NCBI GenBank assembly: GCA_030682375.1
Contig: JAUXOL010000010.1
Location: 41,874-105,873 of the forward strand
Reading direction: 5' to 3'
Origin: Gallionella sp.
Lineage (GTDB): Bacteria; Pseudomonadota; Gammaproteobacteria; Burkholderiales; Gallionellaceae
Length of the DNA stretch: 64,000 nucleotides
Part shown: piece by piece, positions 27,335 to 36,498 of the stretch
Position numbering within the stretch: the stretch's first letter is position 1
How the letters are laid out: the number at the start of each line of letters is the position of its first letter
The notes under the pieces: generated by a model
Seen by the model: the letters and a program-made list of their open reading frames with translations, nothing else
What the model was told of the DNA's origin: nothing
Databases searched by the model: none
Program-made: the position numbers and the translations under genes

Positions 27335-28048
27335 ATGAAACCCATCGCCATCTTCCGCCACGCTCCCACCGAGGGTCCCGGCTATCTCGCCGGATTCCTC
27401 GATGCGCACCATATCCCCTCGCAACTGATCGCGATCGACGCAGGCGATGCCGTCCCGCCTTCTGCCGATGGATTTTCCGGACTGGTGTTCATGGGCGGGC
27501 CGATGAGCGTCAACGACGACCTGCCGTGGATATCTCAGGTCGAGACGCTGATTCGCGACGCGGTGGCGCGCGATATACCGGTGCTGGGACATTGCCTCGG
27601 CGGGCAGCTGATGTCCAAGGCGCTGGGCGGCAAGGTGTCGCGCAACCCGGTGAAGGAGATCGGCTGGGGTGCTGTGACGGTCGCGGACAATGATGTCGCG
27701 CGTTCATGGTTCGGCGAGACTCTGCGTTTCAATGCGTTCCACTGGCATGGCGAAACTTTCTCGTTGCCGCAGGGCGCGACATGGCTGCTTTCCAGTGCGC
27801 CTTGCGATAATCAGGCTTGGGCTATCGGCAAGCATCTCGCGTTGCAATGCCATGTCGAAATGACTGCGGAGATGATCACATCCTGGTGCGAGATAGGTGC
27901 GGACGAAGTGGCGGCTGCCGGAGCGAGCCCTGCGGTGCAGACGACGGAAGAGATGATGCGGCTAATGGGGGATGAGTTGCCGCAGCTGAATGCCGTGGCC
28001 GATCTGCTCTACAGGAAGTGGATGGAGGGATTGCGCAGAGATCGGTAA
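27335..28048 (+). CDS. Class I glutamine amidotransferase-like protein
   Basis: The 237-residue protein is a stand-alone class I glutamine amidotransferase domain. The nucleophile elbow is GHCLGGQLMSKALGG near residue 88, and the His-Glu pair is in LALQCHVEMTAEM near residue 170. An oxyanion loop FMGGPMSVND is also present. Such proteins are related to GuaA's glutaminase or to gamma-glutamyl hydrolase-like enzymes; the specific acceptor is unknown. The ATG at 27335 is chosen because it opens the first strand MKPIAIFRHAP. A good terminator follows the stop. Confidence 0.85.
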   Translation: MKPIAIFRHAPTEGPGYLAGFLDAHHIPSQLIAIDAGDAVPPSADGFSGLVFMGGPMSVNDDLPWISQVETLIRDAVARDIPVLGHCLGGQLMSKALGGKVSRNPVKEIGWGAVTVADNDVARSWFGETLRFNAFHWHGETFSLPQGATWLLSSAPCDNQAWAIGKHLALQCHVEMTAEMITSWCEIGADEVAAAGASPAVQTTEEMMRLMGDELPQLNAVADLLYRKWMEGLRRDR

Positions 28049-28068
28049 TCGAGGCGGTTGAAATGGAG

Positions 28069-28096
28069 CAGGGCGGAATCATCCCGCCCTGTTTTC
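28069..28096 (+). terminator. Intrinsic terminator after the amidotransferase gene
   Basis: CAGGGCGG pairs with CCGCCCTG around a 7-base loop and is followed by TTTTCGTTT. It ends the rightward transcript 21 bases after the stop codon and 20 bases before the convergent small gene. Confidence 0.85.
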
Positions 28097-28114
28097 GTTT
28101 GTGCCGTCCGCCGC

Positions 28115-28369
28115 TCAGGCGACTTCGTTGAGCAACTGCCCGGTCACCTGTCCTTGGGTATTGACGACCGGCTTGGGTGGTTGGCTCTGTTGCTCCTGCT
28201 GTACCTGCTGATCGCGCTGGGCCTGTTCGGTCTGCTGTTGCGCTACGATCTTCTCCTGCTGTGCCGCCTGATCGACAGCTTTCTTAGCATCGGTCGCGAC
28301 CCTGCTTTCGGTCGGTTGCTGCACGGGCCGGTTTGCGTTGCCGGCTGAACTTACTGCATCGATGGCCAT
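28115..28369 (-). CDS. Small Gln-rich protein with C-terminal VNTQG motif
   Basis: An 84-residue hydrophilic protein, unknown in function. Residues 30-65 are Gln/Ala-rich and helical. The C terminus is PKPVVNTQGQVTGQLLNEVA, which matches the C terminus of the next gene to the right (PTVNTQGETVGTVINVTA) in the pattern VNTQG-x3-G-x3-N-x-A. AGGAGG lies six bases before the ATG at 28369, which decides the start. There is no signal peptide. The two genes are probably paralogues expressed together leftward. Confidence 0.65.
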   Translation of the reverse strand: MAIDAVSSAGNANRPVQQPTESRVATDAKKAVDQAAQQEKIVAQQQTEQAQRDQQVQQEQQSQPPKPVVNTQGQVTGQLLNEVA

Positions 28370-28397
28370 GATCAACCTCCTGTAGCTGAATTAAACA

Positions 28398-28784
28398 TCA
28401 CGCGGTCACATTGATGACTGTGCCGACTGTTTCGCCCTGGGTGTTTACCGTGGGCTGAGTTTGAACCGGAGCAGCCTCCTTGGCCTGTACGGCTTGGGTG
28501 ACTTCTCTGACGATCTGCGGCCCGATCTGGCTGGCGGATTCGGTGGAGCGTACGCTACGATCCGCCTGTACCGCAACGCCTTGGGCCTGGTTTGCCTCCA
28601 CCCTCAGCGTTCTTGCGTTTTCCTGCGCCCGTTCCGCCTGACTTTGGGCATCGCTCGCTTTCGATTGCAGTGCGCGTGCGTTCTGCGCAGCCCGATCAGC
28701 AAACTGCTTCGCCTGCTCCAGTTGCAGCAGTTTCCACGCCGATTGCGCGATTGCCTGTGTTCCCGATGTCGAAGTAACGGCCAT
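28398..28784 (-). CDS. Small Ala/Gln-rich helical protein, paralogue of its neighbour
   Basis: A 128-residue protein of unknown function. Most of it (residues 15-75) is Ala/Gln-rich amphipathic helix (KQFADRAAQNARALQSKASD and similar), with low complexity. It ends with the same VNTQG-x3-G-x3-N-x-A motif as the gene 28 bases downstream. The ATG at 28784 begins MAVTSTSGTQAIAQ; an open frame continues upstream but lacks a ribosome site. No secretion signal is visible. The shared tail suggests a common binding or assembly role. Confidence 0.6.
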   Translation of the reverse strand: MAVTSTSGTQAIAQSAWKLLQLEQAKQFADRAAQNARALQSKASDAQSQAERAQENARTLRVEANQAQGVAVQADRSVRSTESASQIGPQIVREVTQAVQAKEAAPVQTQPTVNTQGETVGTVINVTA

Positions 28785-29061
28785 GATTCGGCACTCCCGT
28801 TTACTACCCCTTTGTGCATAATATACGCCTTGAACCCATTGGAATACAAGAGTTTTTTGATGTTTCGGCCAGCGCGGCAGCTGCGGCATCTTTGTTCGGC
28901 GGTCTGGTCTGTTGAGGGGTGGATAGGCCGAATTATCTAGGCAATTCGGTCTATTGACTGAGCGGGGGCGGGTGATTACGGTGTGCTGCGGGGTGTTGTC
29001 ACTTTTGGCCTGTTTTTCGTCCCCGTACTTTTGCTGTCATCGTTAACTTTAGGAGGTTCTC

Positions 29062-29397
29062 ATGAAGAAATTGATCGCGCTGGTTGGTTTGGGATTTGCT
29101 TTCGTCGTCTCGTCTCCGGTCTTTGCGGGGGATCAGCAAGCCAAGATGAAGGGGTGCAACAAGGAAGCGAAGGAGGGTGGCATGAAGGGGGATGAACGCA
29201 AGGCCTTCATGAAAAAATGCCTGTCCAAGGAATATACGCTGAAGGCGAATGGTGCCGCGGCAACGCCGGCTACCCCCGCCGAACCTGCGGCGGCTACGCA
29301 GCAGGACAGGATGAAGGCATGCAATGCCGATGCAAAGACGAAGGGGCTGAAGGGAGAGGAGCGCAAGACCTTCATGAGTTCCTGCCTGAAGGGATGA
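29062..29397 (+). CDS. psiF: PsiF-repeat periplasmic protein
   Basis: The 111-residue precursor has a Sec signal peptide ending SSPVFA (about residue 22) and two PsiF repeats. Repeat one is MKGCNKEAKEGGMKGDERKA with a following FMKKCL; repeat two is MKACNADAKTKGLKGEERKT with FMSSCL. Each has the conserved Cys pair. A Thr/Ala/Pro linker separates them. PsiF of E. coli is induced by phosphate starvation, and its function is unknown. AGGAGG precedes the ATG by eight bases. No Pho box was recognised. Confidence 0.85.
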   Translation: MKKLIALVGLGFAFVVSSPVFAGDQQAKMKGCNKEAKEGGMKGDERKAFMKKCLSKEYTLKANGAAATPATPAEPAAATQQDRMKACNADAKTKGLKGEERKTFMSSCLKG

Positions 29398-29416
29398 GTT
29401 GCTTGAACTTCCCGAG

Positions 29417-29441
29417 AAGCGCGTCGCAAGGCGCGCTTTTT
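29417..29441 (+). terminator. Intrinsic terminator after psiF-like gene
   Basis: AAGCGCG pairs with CGCGCTT around an 8-base loop and runs into five Ts. It starts about 20 bases after the stop codon. Confidence 0.75.
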
Positions 29442-29525
29442 CATTGGGGGGCGGAAAATCGATGCGGTGTATAATCCGCGCTCTTTCATTTGCGCCCAAG
29501 TCGCGCCACATCCAATCGATAACGC

Positions 29526-30869
29526 ATGATCAAAAAATTTCTCAAACGCGTATTCAGCAAATCGGCCAAGGTCAAGTCGGTAGGCAACGCGCAGGTGATT
29601 CCGTTCGAATTGCACGGAGTTCCGCGCGAACAGATCAGCTTCGGCGCGAAGAAGGTGACCGACGGGCTGCAGGCCGCAGGCTATCAGGCTTACGTCGTGG
29701 GAGGCGCGGTGCGCGACCTGCTGCTGGACCGTATCCCCAAGGACTTCGATGTCGCGACCGATGCCACGCCCGAGGAGGTCAAGCGCGTGTTCCGCCGCTC
29801 GCGCATCATCGGGCGGCGCTTCCGCTTGGTGCATGTGATGTTCGGCGAGGAAGTGGTAGAGGTGTCCACCTTTCGCAGCATGATAGAAGCCGAGGATGCC
29901 GAGACCGACGAACATGGCCGCTTGTTGCGCGACAACCAGTTCGGCGACATGGAGCAGGATGCGGCACGGCGCGATTTCACCGCGAACGCGCTGTTCTACG
30001 ATCCCTCCACGCAGGAGATACACGATTATCACCGCGGCTACGCCGATACGCGCAATCAGCTGTTGCGCATGATCGGCGATCCGGCGACGCGCTATCGCGA
30101 AGACCCGGTGCGCATGCTGCGCGCGGTGCGCCTGTCGGCCAAGCTGGGCATGAAGATCGAGGCTGCAACCGCTGCGCCTATCGGTAAGCTGAAGAATCTG
30201 CTCGATAACGTGCCGGAGGCGCGCCTGCTCGACGAAGTGTTGAAGATGCTGCTGTCCGGTCACTCGGTCGAGTGCATCCAGCAGTTGCGCAAGATGCATC
30301 TGCATCACGGCCTGTTGCCGCTGCTGGATGTGATCCTGGAGCAGCCGGTGGGCGAGAAGTTCGTGATGCTTGCGTTGCGCAACACCGACGAACGGCTCGG
30401 GCATGAGAAGCCGGTCTCGCCTGCTTTCCTGTTCGCTGCATTGCTGTGGCACGAGGTGCTGGCGGCGTGGCAGCAATACCAGAAGCAGGGCGAGCGACCG
30501 ATCCCGGCGATGCATGCGGCGATGGACGACGTACTGGCGAAACAGAAGAAGCAACTCGCGATCCCGCATCGCCACGATGCGGTGATGAAAGAGATCTGGT
30601 TGTTGCAACTGCGCTTCGATCAGCGATCAGGCCAGCGCCCGTTCCGTCTGATTGAGCAGCCGCGCTTCCGCGCCGGTTTTGATTTTCTGTTGCTGCGCTG
30701 CGCCAGCGGCGAGGTGGACGACGAGCTCGGGCTGTGGTGGGACGAGTTCCAGGAGGCCAGCGCCGAGCGCCGCGACGAGATGCTGCAGCCGGAAGGCGCG
30801 GGCGACAAGAAGCGTCGCCGCCGCAAGCCGCGCAAGAAGCCGGCGGCAGCGCAAGAGCCGAACGCATAA
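29526..30869 (+). CDS. pcnB: Poly(A) polymerase I
   Basis: PcnB adds 3' poly(A) tails that promote RNA decay. The class II nucleotidyltransferase head carries AYVVGGAVRDLLLDRIPKDF and the metal-binding Asp pair in DFDVATDA near residue 77. RRARLV-type RNA-binding residues (RRFRLVHVMFG) and an RRDFTANAL block match PcnB and CCA-adding enzymes. The N-terminal basic stretch and the Lys/Arg-rich tail (KKRRRRKPRKKP) favour PcnB over a CCA enzyme. The stop overlaps the folK start (TAATG). Length 447 is normal. Confidence 0.93.
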   Translation: MIKKFLKRVFSKSAKVKSVGNAQVIPFELHGVPREQISFGAKKVTDGLQAAGYQAYVVGGAVRDLLLDRIPKDFDVATDATPEEVKRVFRRSRIIGRRFRLVHVMFGEEVVEVSTFRSMIEAEDAETDEHGRLLRDNQFGDMEQDAARRDFTANALFYDPSTQEIHDYHRGYADTRNQLLRMIGDPATRYREDPVRMLRAVRLSAKLGMKIEAATAAPIGKLKNLLDNVPEARLLDEVLKMLLSGHSVECIQQLRKMHLHHGLLPLLDVILEQPVGEKFVMLALRNTDERLGHEKPVSPAFLFAALLWHEVLAAWQQYQKQGERPIPAMHAAMDDVLAKQKKQLAIPHRHDAVMKEIWLLQLRFDQRSGQRPFRLIEQPRFRAGFDFLLLRCASGEVDDELGLWWDEFQEASAERRDEMLQPEGAGDKKRRRRKPRKKPAAAQEPNA

Positions 30870-31363
30870 TGCTGCATACCGCCTTCATCGGGCTGGGCAG
30901 CAATCTGGAAGATCCAAGCAGCCAATTGCAGCGCGCCTTCGCCGACCTCGACGGCTTGCCGGAGACTCGGCTGGTCGCGCGCTCTTCTCTTTACCGCAGT
31001 GCCCCGGTGGGCTATCTGGATCAGCCTGATTTCGTCAATGCGGTGGCGCAGGTCGAGACCGGACTGACGCCGCAGGCCTTGCTGCAATCCCTGCTGGACA
31101 TCGAACATCGTCATGGTCGCGAGCGCACCTTCCGCAATGCGCCGCGCACGCTGGATCTGGACGTGCTGCTGTACGACGATCTGCAGTTGCACGAGCATGG
31201 CCTGACCATACCGCATCCGCAGATGCATTTGCGTGCCTTCGTGCTACAGCCGCTGCTGGAGCTCGCGCCGGGCTGTGTGATATCGGGTATCGGTAGTGCC
31301 GCGCAGGCGCTGGATGCATGCGGCGATCAGATGTTGGAGCGGATGCAGGATGTCGCTGGGTAA
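30869..31363 (+). CDS. folK: 6-hydroxymethyl-7,8-dihydropterin pyrophosphokinase
   Basis: FolK transfers pyrophosphate from ATP to hydroxymethyl-dihydropterin in folate synthesis. The 164-residue protein shows FIGLGSNLEDP at the N terminus, the SSLYRSAPVGYLDQPDFVNA substrate block and RTLDLDVLLYDD with the two metal-binding aspartates near residue 95, followed by IPHPQMHLRAFVL. The ATG at 30869 overlaps the pcnB stop, the classical pcnB-folK pairing. Its end overlaps the next gene by 14 bases. Confidence 0.96.
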   Translation: MLHTAFIGLGSNLEDPSSQLQRAFADLDGLPETRLVARSSLYRSAPVGYLDQPDFVNAVAQVETGLTPQALLQSLLDIEHRHGRERTFRNAPRTLDLDVLLYDDLQLHEHGLTIPHPQMHLRAFVLQPLLELAPGCVISGIGSAAQALDACGDQMLERMQDVAG

Positions 31364-31991
31364 GTATCGTTACGTCGTCGTCGAAGGGCCGATCGGTGTG
31401 GGCAAGACCAGTCTCGCGCGCCGTCTCGCCCGGCATATGGGCGCTTCGATGCTGCTGGAGAAGCCGGACGAGAATCCGTTCCTTGCCAAGTTCTATCAGG
31501 ATCCGGTGCGCCATGCGTTGCCGACGCAGTTGTTCTTCCTGTTCCAGCGCGGTGACGAGGTGCGCGAGCTGGCGCAGTTGGATCTGTTCCAGACCGGCAC
31601 CGTGTCGGATTACCTGCTCGACAAGGACATGCTGTTCGCGCGGCTGAATCTGAACGAGGAGGAGTTTGCGCTTTACCAGCAGATATACCGCACCTTGCAG
31701 TTGCAGGCACCTGCACCCGACCTGGTAATCTATCTGCAGGCCGAGCCGCAGACGCTGGCGGAGCGTGTGCGCCGTCGCGCCAAGAGTTACGAGCAGACGA
31801 TCTCTGATGCCTACCTGTTGCGCCTGACGAAAAGCTACAGCGATTTCTTCTATCATTACGACGCGGCGCCGGTGTTGATGGTGAACAGCGAACACCTGAA
31901 TTTCGTCGACGGCGACGAAGATTTCGATATGCTGTTGCGGCGCATCGGCGAGATGCGCGGGCCGCGCGAATTTTTTAGTCAGGGGGGATGA
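31350..31991 (+). CDS. Deoxynucleoside (deoxyadenosine/deoxyguanosine-type) kinase
   Basis: The 213-residue cytoplasmic kinase has a P-loop [10 protein letters not shown] near residue 12 and the [15 protein letters not shown] segment that holds the catalytic acidic residue. A lid with [11 protein letters not shown] near residue 150 is present. It belongs to the deoxynucleoside kinase family of nucleotide salvage. In Betaproteobacteria this gene regularly lies between folK and panB, as here. Which nucleoside is preferred cannot be told. The start at ATG 31350, inside the folK end, gives [20 protein letters not shown]. Confidence 0.88.
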   Translation: MSLGKYRYVVVEGPIGVGKTSLARRLARHMGASMLLEKPDENPFLAKFYQDPVRHALPTQLFFLFQRGDEVRELAQLDLFQTGTVSDYLLDKDMLFARLNLNEEEFALYQQIYRTLQLQAPAPDLVIYLQAEPQTLAERVRRRAKSYEQTISDAYLLRLTKSYSDFFYHYDAAPVLMVNSEHLNFVDGDEDFDMLLRRIGEMRGPREFFSQGG

Positions 31992-32782
31992 TGCGAACCA
32001 CGTTGACTGCACTGCAAACGATGCGCGCCAAGGGCGAGAAGATCGCCGTGCTGACCTGTTACGACTCCAGTTTTGCAGCGTTGCTCGAAGCGCAGGGCGT
32101 GGATGTGCTGCTGGTCGGCGATTCGCTCGGCATGGTGCTGCAGGGACGCGAGACCACGCTGCCGGTGACGCTGGACAGCATGGCCTACCACACCGCCTGC
32201 GTCGCGAGCGGTTGCGCGAAAGCATTCATCGTCGCCGACATGCCGTTCGGCACCTTTCAGGTCAGCCCGCGGGAGACCTTTGCCCATGCAGTGCAACTGA
32301 TGGCAGCCGGTGCACAGATGGTGAAGATCGAGGGCGGCGCGGCGATGGTAGAGACGGTGCGCTTCCTGACCGAGCGCGGCATCCCGGTGTGCGCCCATCT
32401 CGGCCTGACCCCGCAATCGGTGCACCAGTTGGGCGGCTATCGCGTGCAGGGACGAGAGTCCGCCGCCGCGCAGCAATTGTTGCAGGATGCGTTGGCATTG
32501 CAACAGGCGGGTGCGGGCATGGTGGTGCTGGAGGCGGTTCCTGCCGTACTGGCGGGCGAGGTCACCGGGCAGCTTTCGATTCCGACGATAGGCATAGGCG
32601 CGGGCGCGGCCTGTTCCGGGCAGGTGCTGGTGCTGCACGACATGCTGGATATTTTTCCCGGCAAGAAGGCGCGCTTCGTGAAGAACTACATGCAGGGGGC
32701 GTCCTCGATCGCCGATGCGATTTCCCATTACGTCGCCGAAGTGAAGGCGGGAACGTTCCCGGCGCAGGAGCACAGTTTCTGA
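31988..32782 (+). CDS. panB: 3-methyl-2-oxobutanoate hydroxymethyltransferase
   Basis: PanB makes ketopantoate from alpha-ketoisovalerate using methylene-tetrahydrofolate, the first step of pantothenate synthesis. The 264-residue product has the metal-binding [14 protein letters not shown] near residue 40, [13 protein letters not shown] near 85, VKIEGGAAM near 112 and [16 protein letters not shown]. The ATG overlaps the preceding stop (ATGA); a second ATG follows at once. folK and panB in the same cluster share a folate theme. Confidence 0.96.
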   Translation: MMRTTLTALQTMRAKGEKIAVLTCYDSSFAALLEAQGVDVLLVGDSLGMVLQGRETTLPVTLDSMAYHTACVASGCAKAFIVADMPFGTFQVSPRETFAHAVQLMAAGAQMVKIEGGAAMVETVRFLTERGIPVCAHLGLTPQSVHQLGGYRVQGRESAAAQQLLQDALALQQAGAGMVVLEAVPAVLAGEVTGQLSIPTIGIGAGAACSGQVLVLHDMLDIFPGKKARFVKNYMQGASSIADAISHYVAEVKAGTFPAQEHSF

Positions 32783-33615
32783 TGCAACTCATCCATACCA
32801 TTGCCGAACTTCGCGCCCGTCTGGCACGCGAGAAGTCCCTCGCCTTCGTGCCGACGATGGGCAATCTGCATGAGGGGCATCTCGATCTGGTGCGCATCGC
32901 GCGCGAACAGGGCAGCTGCGTTGTGGTCAGCATCTTCGTCAATCCGCTGCAGTTCGGGCCGAGCGAGGATTTCGACAAATATCCGCGTACGCTGGAGGAG
33001 GATTGCGCGAAGTTGCAGGGATTGGCTGACGTGGTGTTCGCACCCGCGGTCGACGACATGTATCCCGTGCAGCAGGCGGTGTTCGTCGACCCGCCGCCGA
33101 TCGCGAGCGAACTATGCGGCGCGGCCCGCCCCGGCCATTTTCGCGGCATGGCGACCGTGGTGCTGAAACTGCTCAACATCGTGCAGCCGCGGGTCGCGGT
33201 GTTCGGCAAGAAGGATTACCAGCAGCTGCACATCATCCGCCGCATGGTTGCCGAGCTGAACCTGCCGGTGACCATTGTCGGCGGAGAGACGGTGCGCGCG
33301 GCGGACGGGCTGGCGCTGAGTTCGCGCAACCAGTATCTGGGGGCGGATGAACGCGCAGAGGCGGTGTTTCTGTCGCGGACGCTGCAGGGCATGCGCCAGT
33401 CCATCCTGCAGGGCGAGCGAGATATTGAACGTTTACAGCAAGATGCGGTCTCACTCCTTACATCGAGAGGATGGGCGGTGGACTATGTTGCGGTGCGCAA
33501 CCAGTCCGATTTGCTGCCGGCCGGGCTCCCGCAGCGCGACTGGGTGATACTCGCGGCGGCCAGACTGGGCAATACCCGGCTGCTGGACAATGTCGAGGTC
33601 GCTTTGGCCGGGTGA
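32782..33615 (+). CDS. panC: Pantothenate synthetase
   Basis: PanC ligates pantoate and beta-alanine with ATP. The 277-residue protein has the nucleotide-binding PTMGNLHEGHLDLVRIAR (one residue, N for A, differs from the common PTMGALHEGH), VVVSIFVNPLQFGPSEDFDKYPRT-type region split here, and FGKKDYQQLHIIRRM near residue 150 (KMSKS-like). It overlaps the panB stop by one base, so panB-panC are coupled. Confidence 0.96.
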   Translation: MQLIHTIAELRARLAREKSLAFVPTMGNLHEGHLDLVRIAREQGSCVVVSIFVNPLQFGPSEDFDKYPRTLEEDCAKLQGLADVVFAPAVDDMYPVQQAVFVDPPPIASELCGAARPGHFRGMATVVLKLLNIVQPRVAVFGKKDYQQLHIIRRMVAELNLPVTIVGGETVRAADGLALSSRNQYLGADERAEAVFLSRTLQGMRQSILQGERDIERLQQDAVSLLTSRGWAVDYVAVRNQSDLLPAGLPQRDWVILAAARLGNTRLLDNVEVALAG

Positions 33616-33672
33616 TGCCGGGGATGGTGCGAGTGCGATATAATCCACGCTCGTCGAAATTGGAGAGATTTG

Positions 33673-34053
33673 ATGCAAAGAATCATGCTTAAGGCCAAGT
33701 TGCATCGGGTGCGCGTCACGCAATCCGAGTTGCATTACGAGGGCTCCTGCGCGATCGACGACGATTTGCTGGATGCTGCGGACATCCAGGAGTACCAGCA
33801 GATCGACATCTACAACGTCACCAACGGCGAGCGTTTCACCACCTATGCGATCCGTGCGCAACGCGGCTCCGGCACCATCTCGGTGAACGGCGCGGCGGCG
33901 CACAAGGCCAATCCGGGCGACATCCTGATCATCGCGACCTATGCGATGTATTCCGAACTGGAACTGCAGAAGTTCCATCCCCAGCTCGTCTATGTCGACG
34001 AGCACAACCGCATCGTTGCGCAACGCGACCGGATACCGGTGCAGGCTGCCTAG
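33673..34053 (+). CDS. panD: Aspartate 1-decarboxylase
   Basis: PanD makes beta-alanine from aspartate and matures by self-cleavage to a pyruvoyl enzyme. The 126-residue proenzyme has the cleavage site HYEGSCAID with Gly24-Ser25. [10 protein letters not shown] and [12 protein letters not shown] complete the signature. The panB-C-D set is complete. GGAGAG precedes the ATG at 33673. A TATAAT at 33639 lies in the 57-base gap from panC, hinting at an internal promoter, but no good -35 was found. Confidence 0.96.
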   Translation: MQRIMLKAKLHRVRVTQSELHYEGSCAIDDDLLDAADIQEYQQIDIYNVTNGERFTTYAIRAQRGSGTISVNGAAAHKANPGDILIIATYAMYSELELQKFHPQLVYVDEHNRIVAQRDRIPVQAA

Positions 34054-34088
34054 GGCGGCATGAAGCGGCATCTCGTCAGGTATTTCCC

Positions 34089-34113
34089 CCGGCCTCTCCT
34101 TGAGGCCGGTTTC
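34089..34113 (+). terminator. Intrinsic terminator after panD
   Basis: CCGGCCTC pairs with GAGGCCGG around a 5-base loop, followed by TTT. It lies 35 bases after the panD stop and just before the Sel1-repeat gene. Confidence 0.7.
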
Positions 34114-34130
34114 CCATGCGGGGCGCCTGC

Positions 34131-35624
34131 ATGAGCGAGCGCGAAAAACTACCCTCTTGGTCCGTGCTGCAGCAGGCCGATATGTCGCTGCGGGAGCCGG
34201 ACAGTCTGATCGCGCGCGGCTTGTCGGCTTTTTTGGAGCGCAAGCGCAACGAACTGGCGCTCAATAGCCAAGACGGCCGTTACCGGCTGGCGCGCAGCGT
34301 GTTCGATCGGCAGGTGTGCAACATCCGCAAGAAGGGCTGGACCGAGGAAGAGCGGGACGCCTTGTTCTCCGCATTCAAGTCGCTGGGCCGGATGGCTGCC
34401 GAAAAATACGGCAAGGCCTATTTTCCATTGGCCTGGTTCTACAACTCCGGGTGGCGCATCCTTCCTGCCGGCCAGGATGCGATGGGAGAGTCCGAGGGGT
34501 TTTCCTTGCTGAGCGATCTCGGGCAGACCGAGCGTTATGAGCAGCTTGCGTTCGAATGGTGCGCCCGCAACAAACACATCGAAGACCCGGAGCTGTGGTT
34601 CGATCTGGCCGCCTGTTATCTGCGCGGCATCGCTGTCGAGCCGGATGTCGAGCAATCCATGCACTGGCTGAAGAAATCGGCAGAATACGGCCATGAACTG
34701 GCGCAGAACCAGTTGGGGCGGATGTACGAGACCGGGCGCGGCAGTGAGCGGGACGATGCGCAGGCGGCATACTGGTACGGACGGGCTGCCGAGCAGGGCA
34801 ATGCCTGGGCGCTGGCCGAGCTTGGCGCGATGCACCTCAAAGGGCGGGGCGTCGAGCAGAATTACGAACAGGCCGTGAACCGCTTCCGCAAGGCCGCCGA
34901 GCGCGGCAACGTCGCCGCACAGTGTTTCCTCGCATGGTTGTATCGGGATGGCCGCGGCGTAGCGCAGAGCTACGAGAAATCCGCGTTCTGGTTCCGCAAG
35001 GCCGCCGAACAGGGCGATGAGCTGGCGCAGTATTTTCTCGGCGGCCTGTGCGAGGAACATCCGGAGCTGGGATTGGGCGAGGAGCAGGCGGTGTTCTGGT
35101 ACCGCAAGGCGGCCGAGCAGGGCCACTCCGGCAGTCAGAAGCAGCTGGGCAAGATGTATCGGGACGGTCGCGGCGTGGCGCGCGACGATGCGCAGGCGGT
35201 GTACTGGTTCAGGAAGTCTGCGCTGCAGGGCAACGATTGGGGGCAATACTATCTGGGCGTGATGTACCGTGAGGGTTGCGGCGTCGGGCGCGACGATGCG
35301 CTGGCGCTCTATTGGCTGCACAAGGCTGCGGAGCAGGGGTTGGAGCTGGCCCGGGAGCAGGTGCAGTCGCTGCAAGGCGGCATGCGGACTCAACTTGAAG
35401 AGCAGGCTGCGCCGGATGTGTTACAGGCCGAGTTGTTTGCGCCGACCCCGGTCAGGGTCAGGCGTTTTCCGCCGATTCGGCGCATGAGGGCCAATGGCAG
35501 AAAGCAAGTCGTGGCGGATGCGAGGCAGAGGCTGACACGTACCGGCAGGCGCAGTGACCAGCTCAGGCGCAGCAAGCGGGGGAATGTGCGCTCGGTCCGT
35601 TCGGGGCGGGGTGGGAATCGATGA
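34131..35624 (+). CDS. Sel1-like repeat protein
   Basis: The 497-residue protein contains about seven Sel1-like repeats (roughly residues 145-425), each near 36 residues with the pattern A-x2-LG-x-MY-x2-GRGV-x-D-x2-QA-x2-W-x-RKAAEQG. These form a TPR-like solenoid used for protein binding. No signal peptide is seen, so it is probably cytoplasmic. The last 60 residues are Arg-rich (RRFPPIRRMRANGRKQ and similar). I chose the ATG at 34131 (MSEREKLPSW); another ATG is five codons upstream. It overlaps the next gene by four bases (ATGA), so the two proteins are made together. Confidence 0.85.
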   Translation: MSEREKLPSWSVLQQADMSLREPDSLIARGLSAFLERKRNELALNSQDGRYRLARSVFDRQVCNIRKKGWTEEERDALFSAFKSLGRMAAEKYGKAYFPLAWFYNSGWRILPAGQDAMGESEGFSLLSDLGQTERYEQLAFEWCARNKHIEDPELWFDLAACYLRGIAVEPDVEQSMHWLKKSAEYGHELAQNQLGRMYETGRGSERDDAQAAYWYGRAAEQGNAWALAELGAMHLKGRGVEQNYEQAVNRFRKAAERGNVAAQCFLAWLYRDGRGVAQSYEKSAFWFRKAAEQGDELAQYFLGGLCEEHPELGLGEEQAVFWYRKAAEQGHSGSQKQLGKMYRDGRGVARDDAQAVYWFRKSALQGNDWGQYYLGVMYREGCGVGRDDALALYWLHKAAEQGLELAREQVQSLQGGMRTQLEEQAAPDVLQAELFAPTPVRVRRFPPIRRMRANGRKQVVADARQRLTRTGRRSDQLRRSKRGNVRSVRSGRGGNR

Positions 35625-36379
35625 GTGCTGCGATGCTTCCTGAAGAGCGCGAGCTCGCCCGTCTCGAAGGCGAACAGATCGAACTGGAAGATCAGGTGGT
35701 TCAGACCGAGCTGGCGCTGGAGACCTGCAAGACCGAGACGGCACAGTTCCAGCATCGTTACTATCTCGCTGTGGGGTTTCTATACGCCCAGCTAGACGAA
35801 CTGGATGCGCAGATCGCCGTGCTGCAGGCACGGCTGCATCCTGAAGATTCGGCGGTGCAGGAATATGCCCGCGTCGCCGAGCGCCAGGCCAAGAGGTCGG
35901 CGGCGGAGGCCGGTTTGATCGAGTCGCAGGCCGTGCCGCCGAAGCAGCTGACTGCGGACATCAAGCAGGCCTACCGGCGGGCTGCAAGGCTGATGCATCC
36001 CGATCGCGCCACTACCGAGGCCGAACGGCAGCGCCGCACCGACCTGATGTCGCAGGTGAATCGCGCTTACGAGAACGGGGATCAGCGCGCCATCGAGAGG
36101 CTGATCGAGGAATACGGCCATGATCCCGAGGCGATCGCCGGGGACGATATCGGTTCGCGCATCGTCAAGGCGATTCGTCGTATCGCGCAGTTGCGCCGTC
36201 GTCTGGACGAGGCGCGACATGAACTGGAAGTGTTGCAGCAGAGCGAGTTGTTCCAGCTCAGGCAGGGCATAGAGGATGGAGAGGCATCGGGAGACGACCC
36301 GTTGAACGATCTGGCGCAACAGCTGGTCCGGGAGCTGGCGGAGCGCAAGGCGCGGCTGGAGATGCTGCAATATCTGTGA
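35621..36379 (+). CDS. Coiled-coil protein with central J domain
   Basis: The 252-residue protein has coiled coil at residues 8-75 and 175-250. In between, residues 105-160 form a J-domain core: ADIKQAYRRAARLMHPDRA, then helix LMSQVNRAYENGD. The HPD tripeptide (126-128) that stimulates the Hsp70 ATPase is present. There is no Gly/Phe or zinc region, so it is a specialised J protein that would direct DnaK to a partner. Coupling to the Sel1-repeat gene suggests that protein as partner. Specific client unknown. Confidence 0.8.
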   Translation: MSAAMLPEERELARLEGEQIELEDQVVQTELALETCKTETAQFQHRYYLAVGFLYAQLDELDAQIAVLQARLHPEDSAVQEYARVAERQAKRSAAEAGLIESQAVPPKQLTADIKQAYRRAARLMHPDRATTEAERQRRTDLMSQVNRAYENGDQRAIERLIEEYGHDPEAIAGDDIGSRIVKAIRRIAQLRRRLDEARHELEVLQQSELFQLRQGIEDGEASGDDPLNDLAQQLVRELAERKARLEMLQYL

Positions 36380-36498
36380 ATGTCCATGCGGCGTTCGTCG
36401 CCAGATGCCGTGCGGCGAATTTTCGCCCCGGGTTACATTGACCTAGGGGACGTTCGAGGGTAGGATTGCGCGCTTTAATGCCTAGCGGATTGACTACG

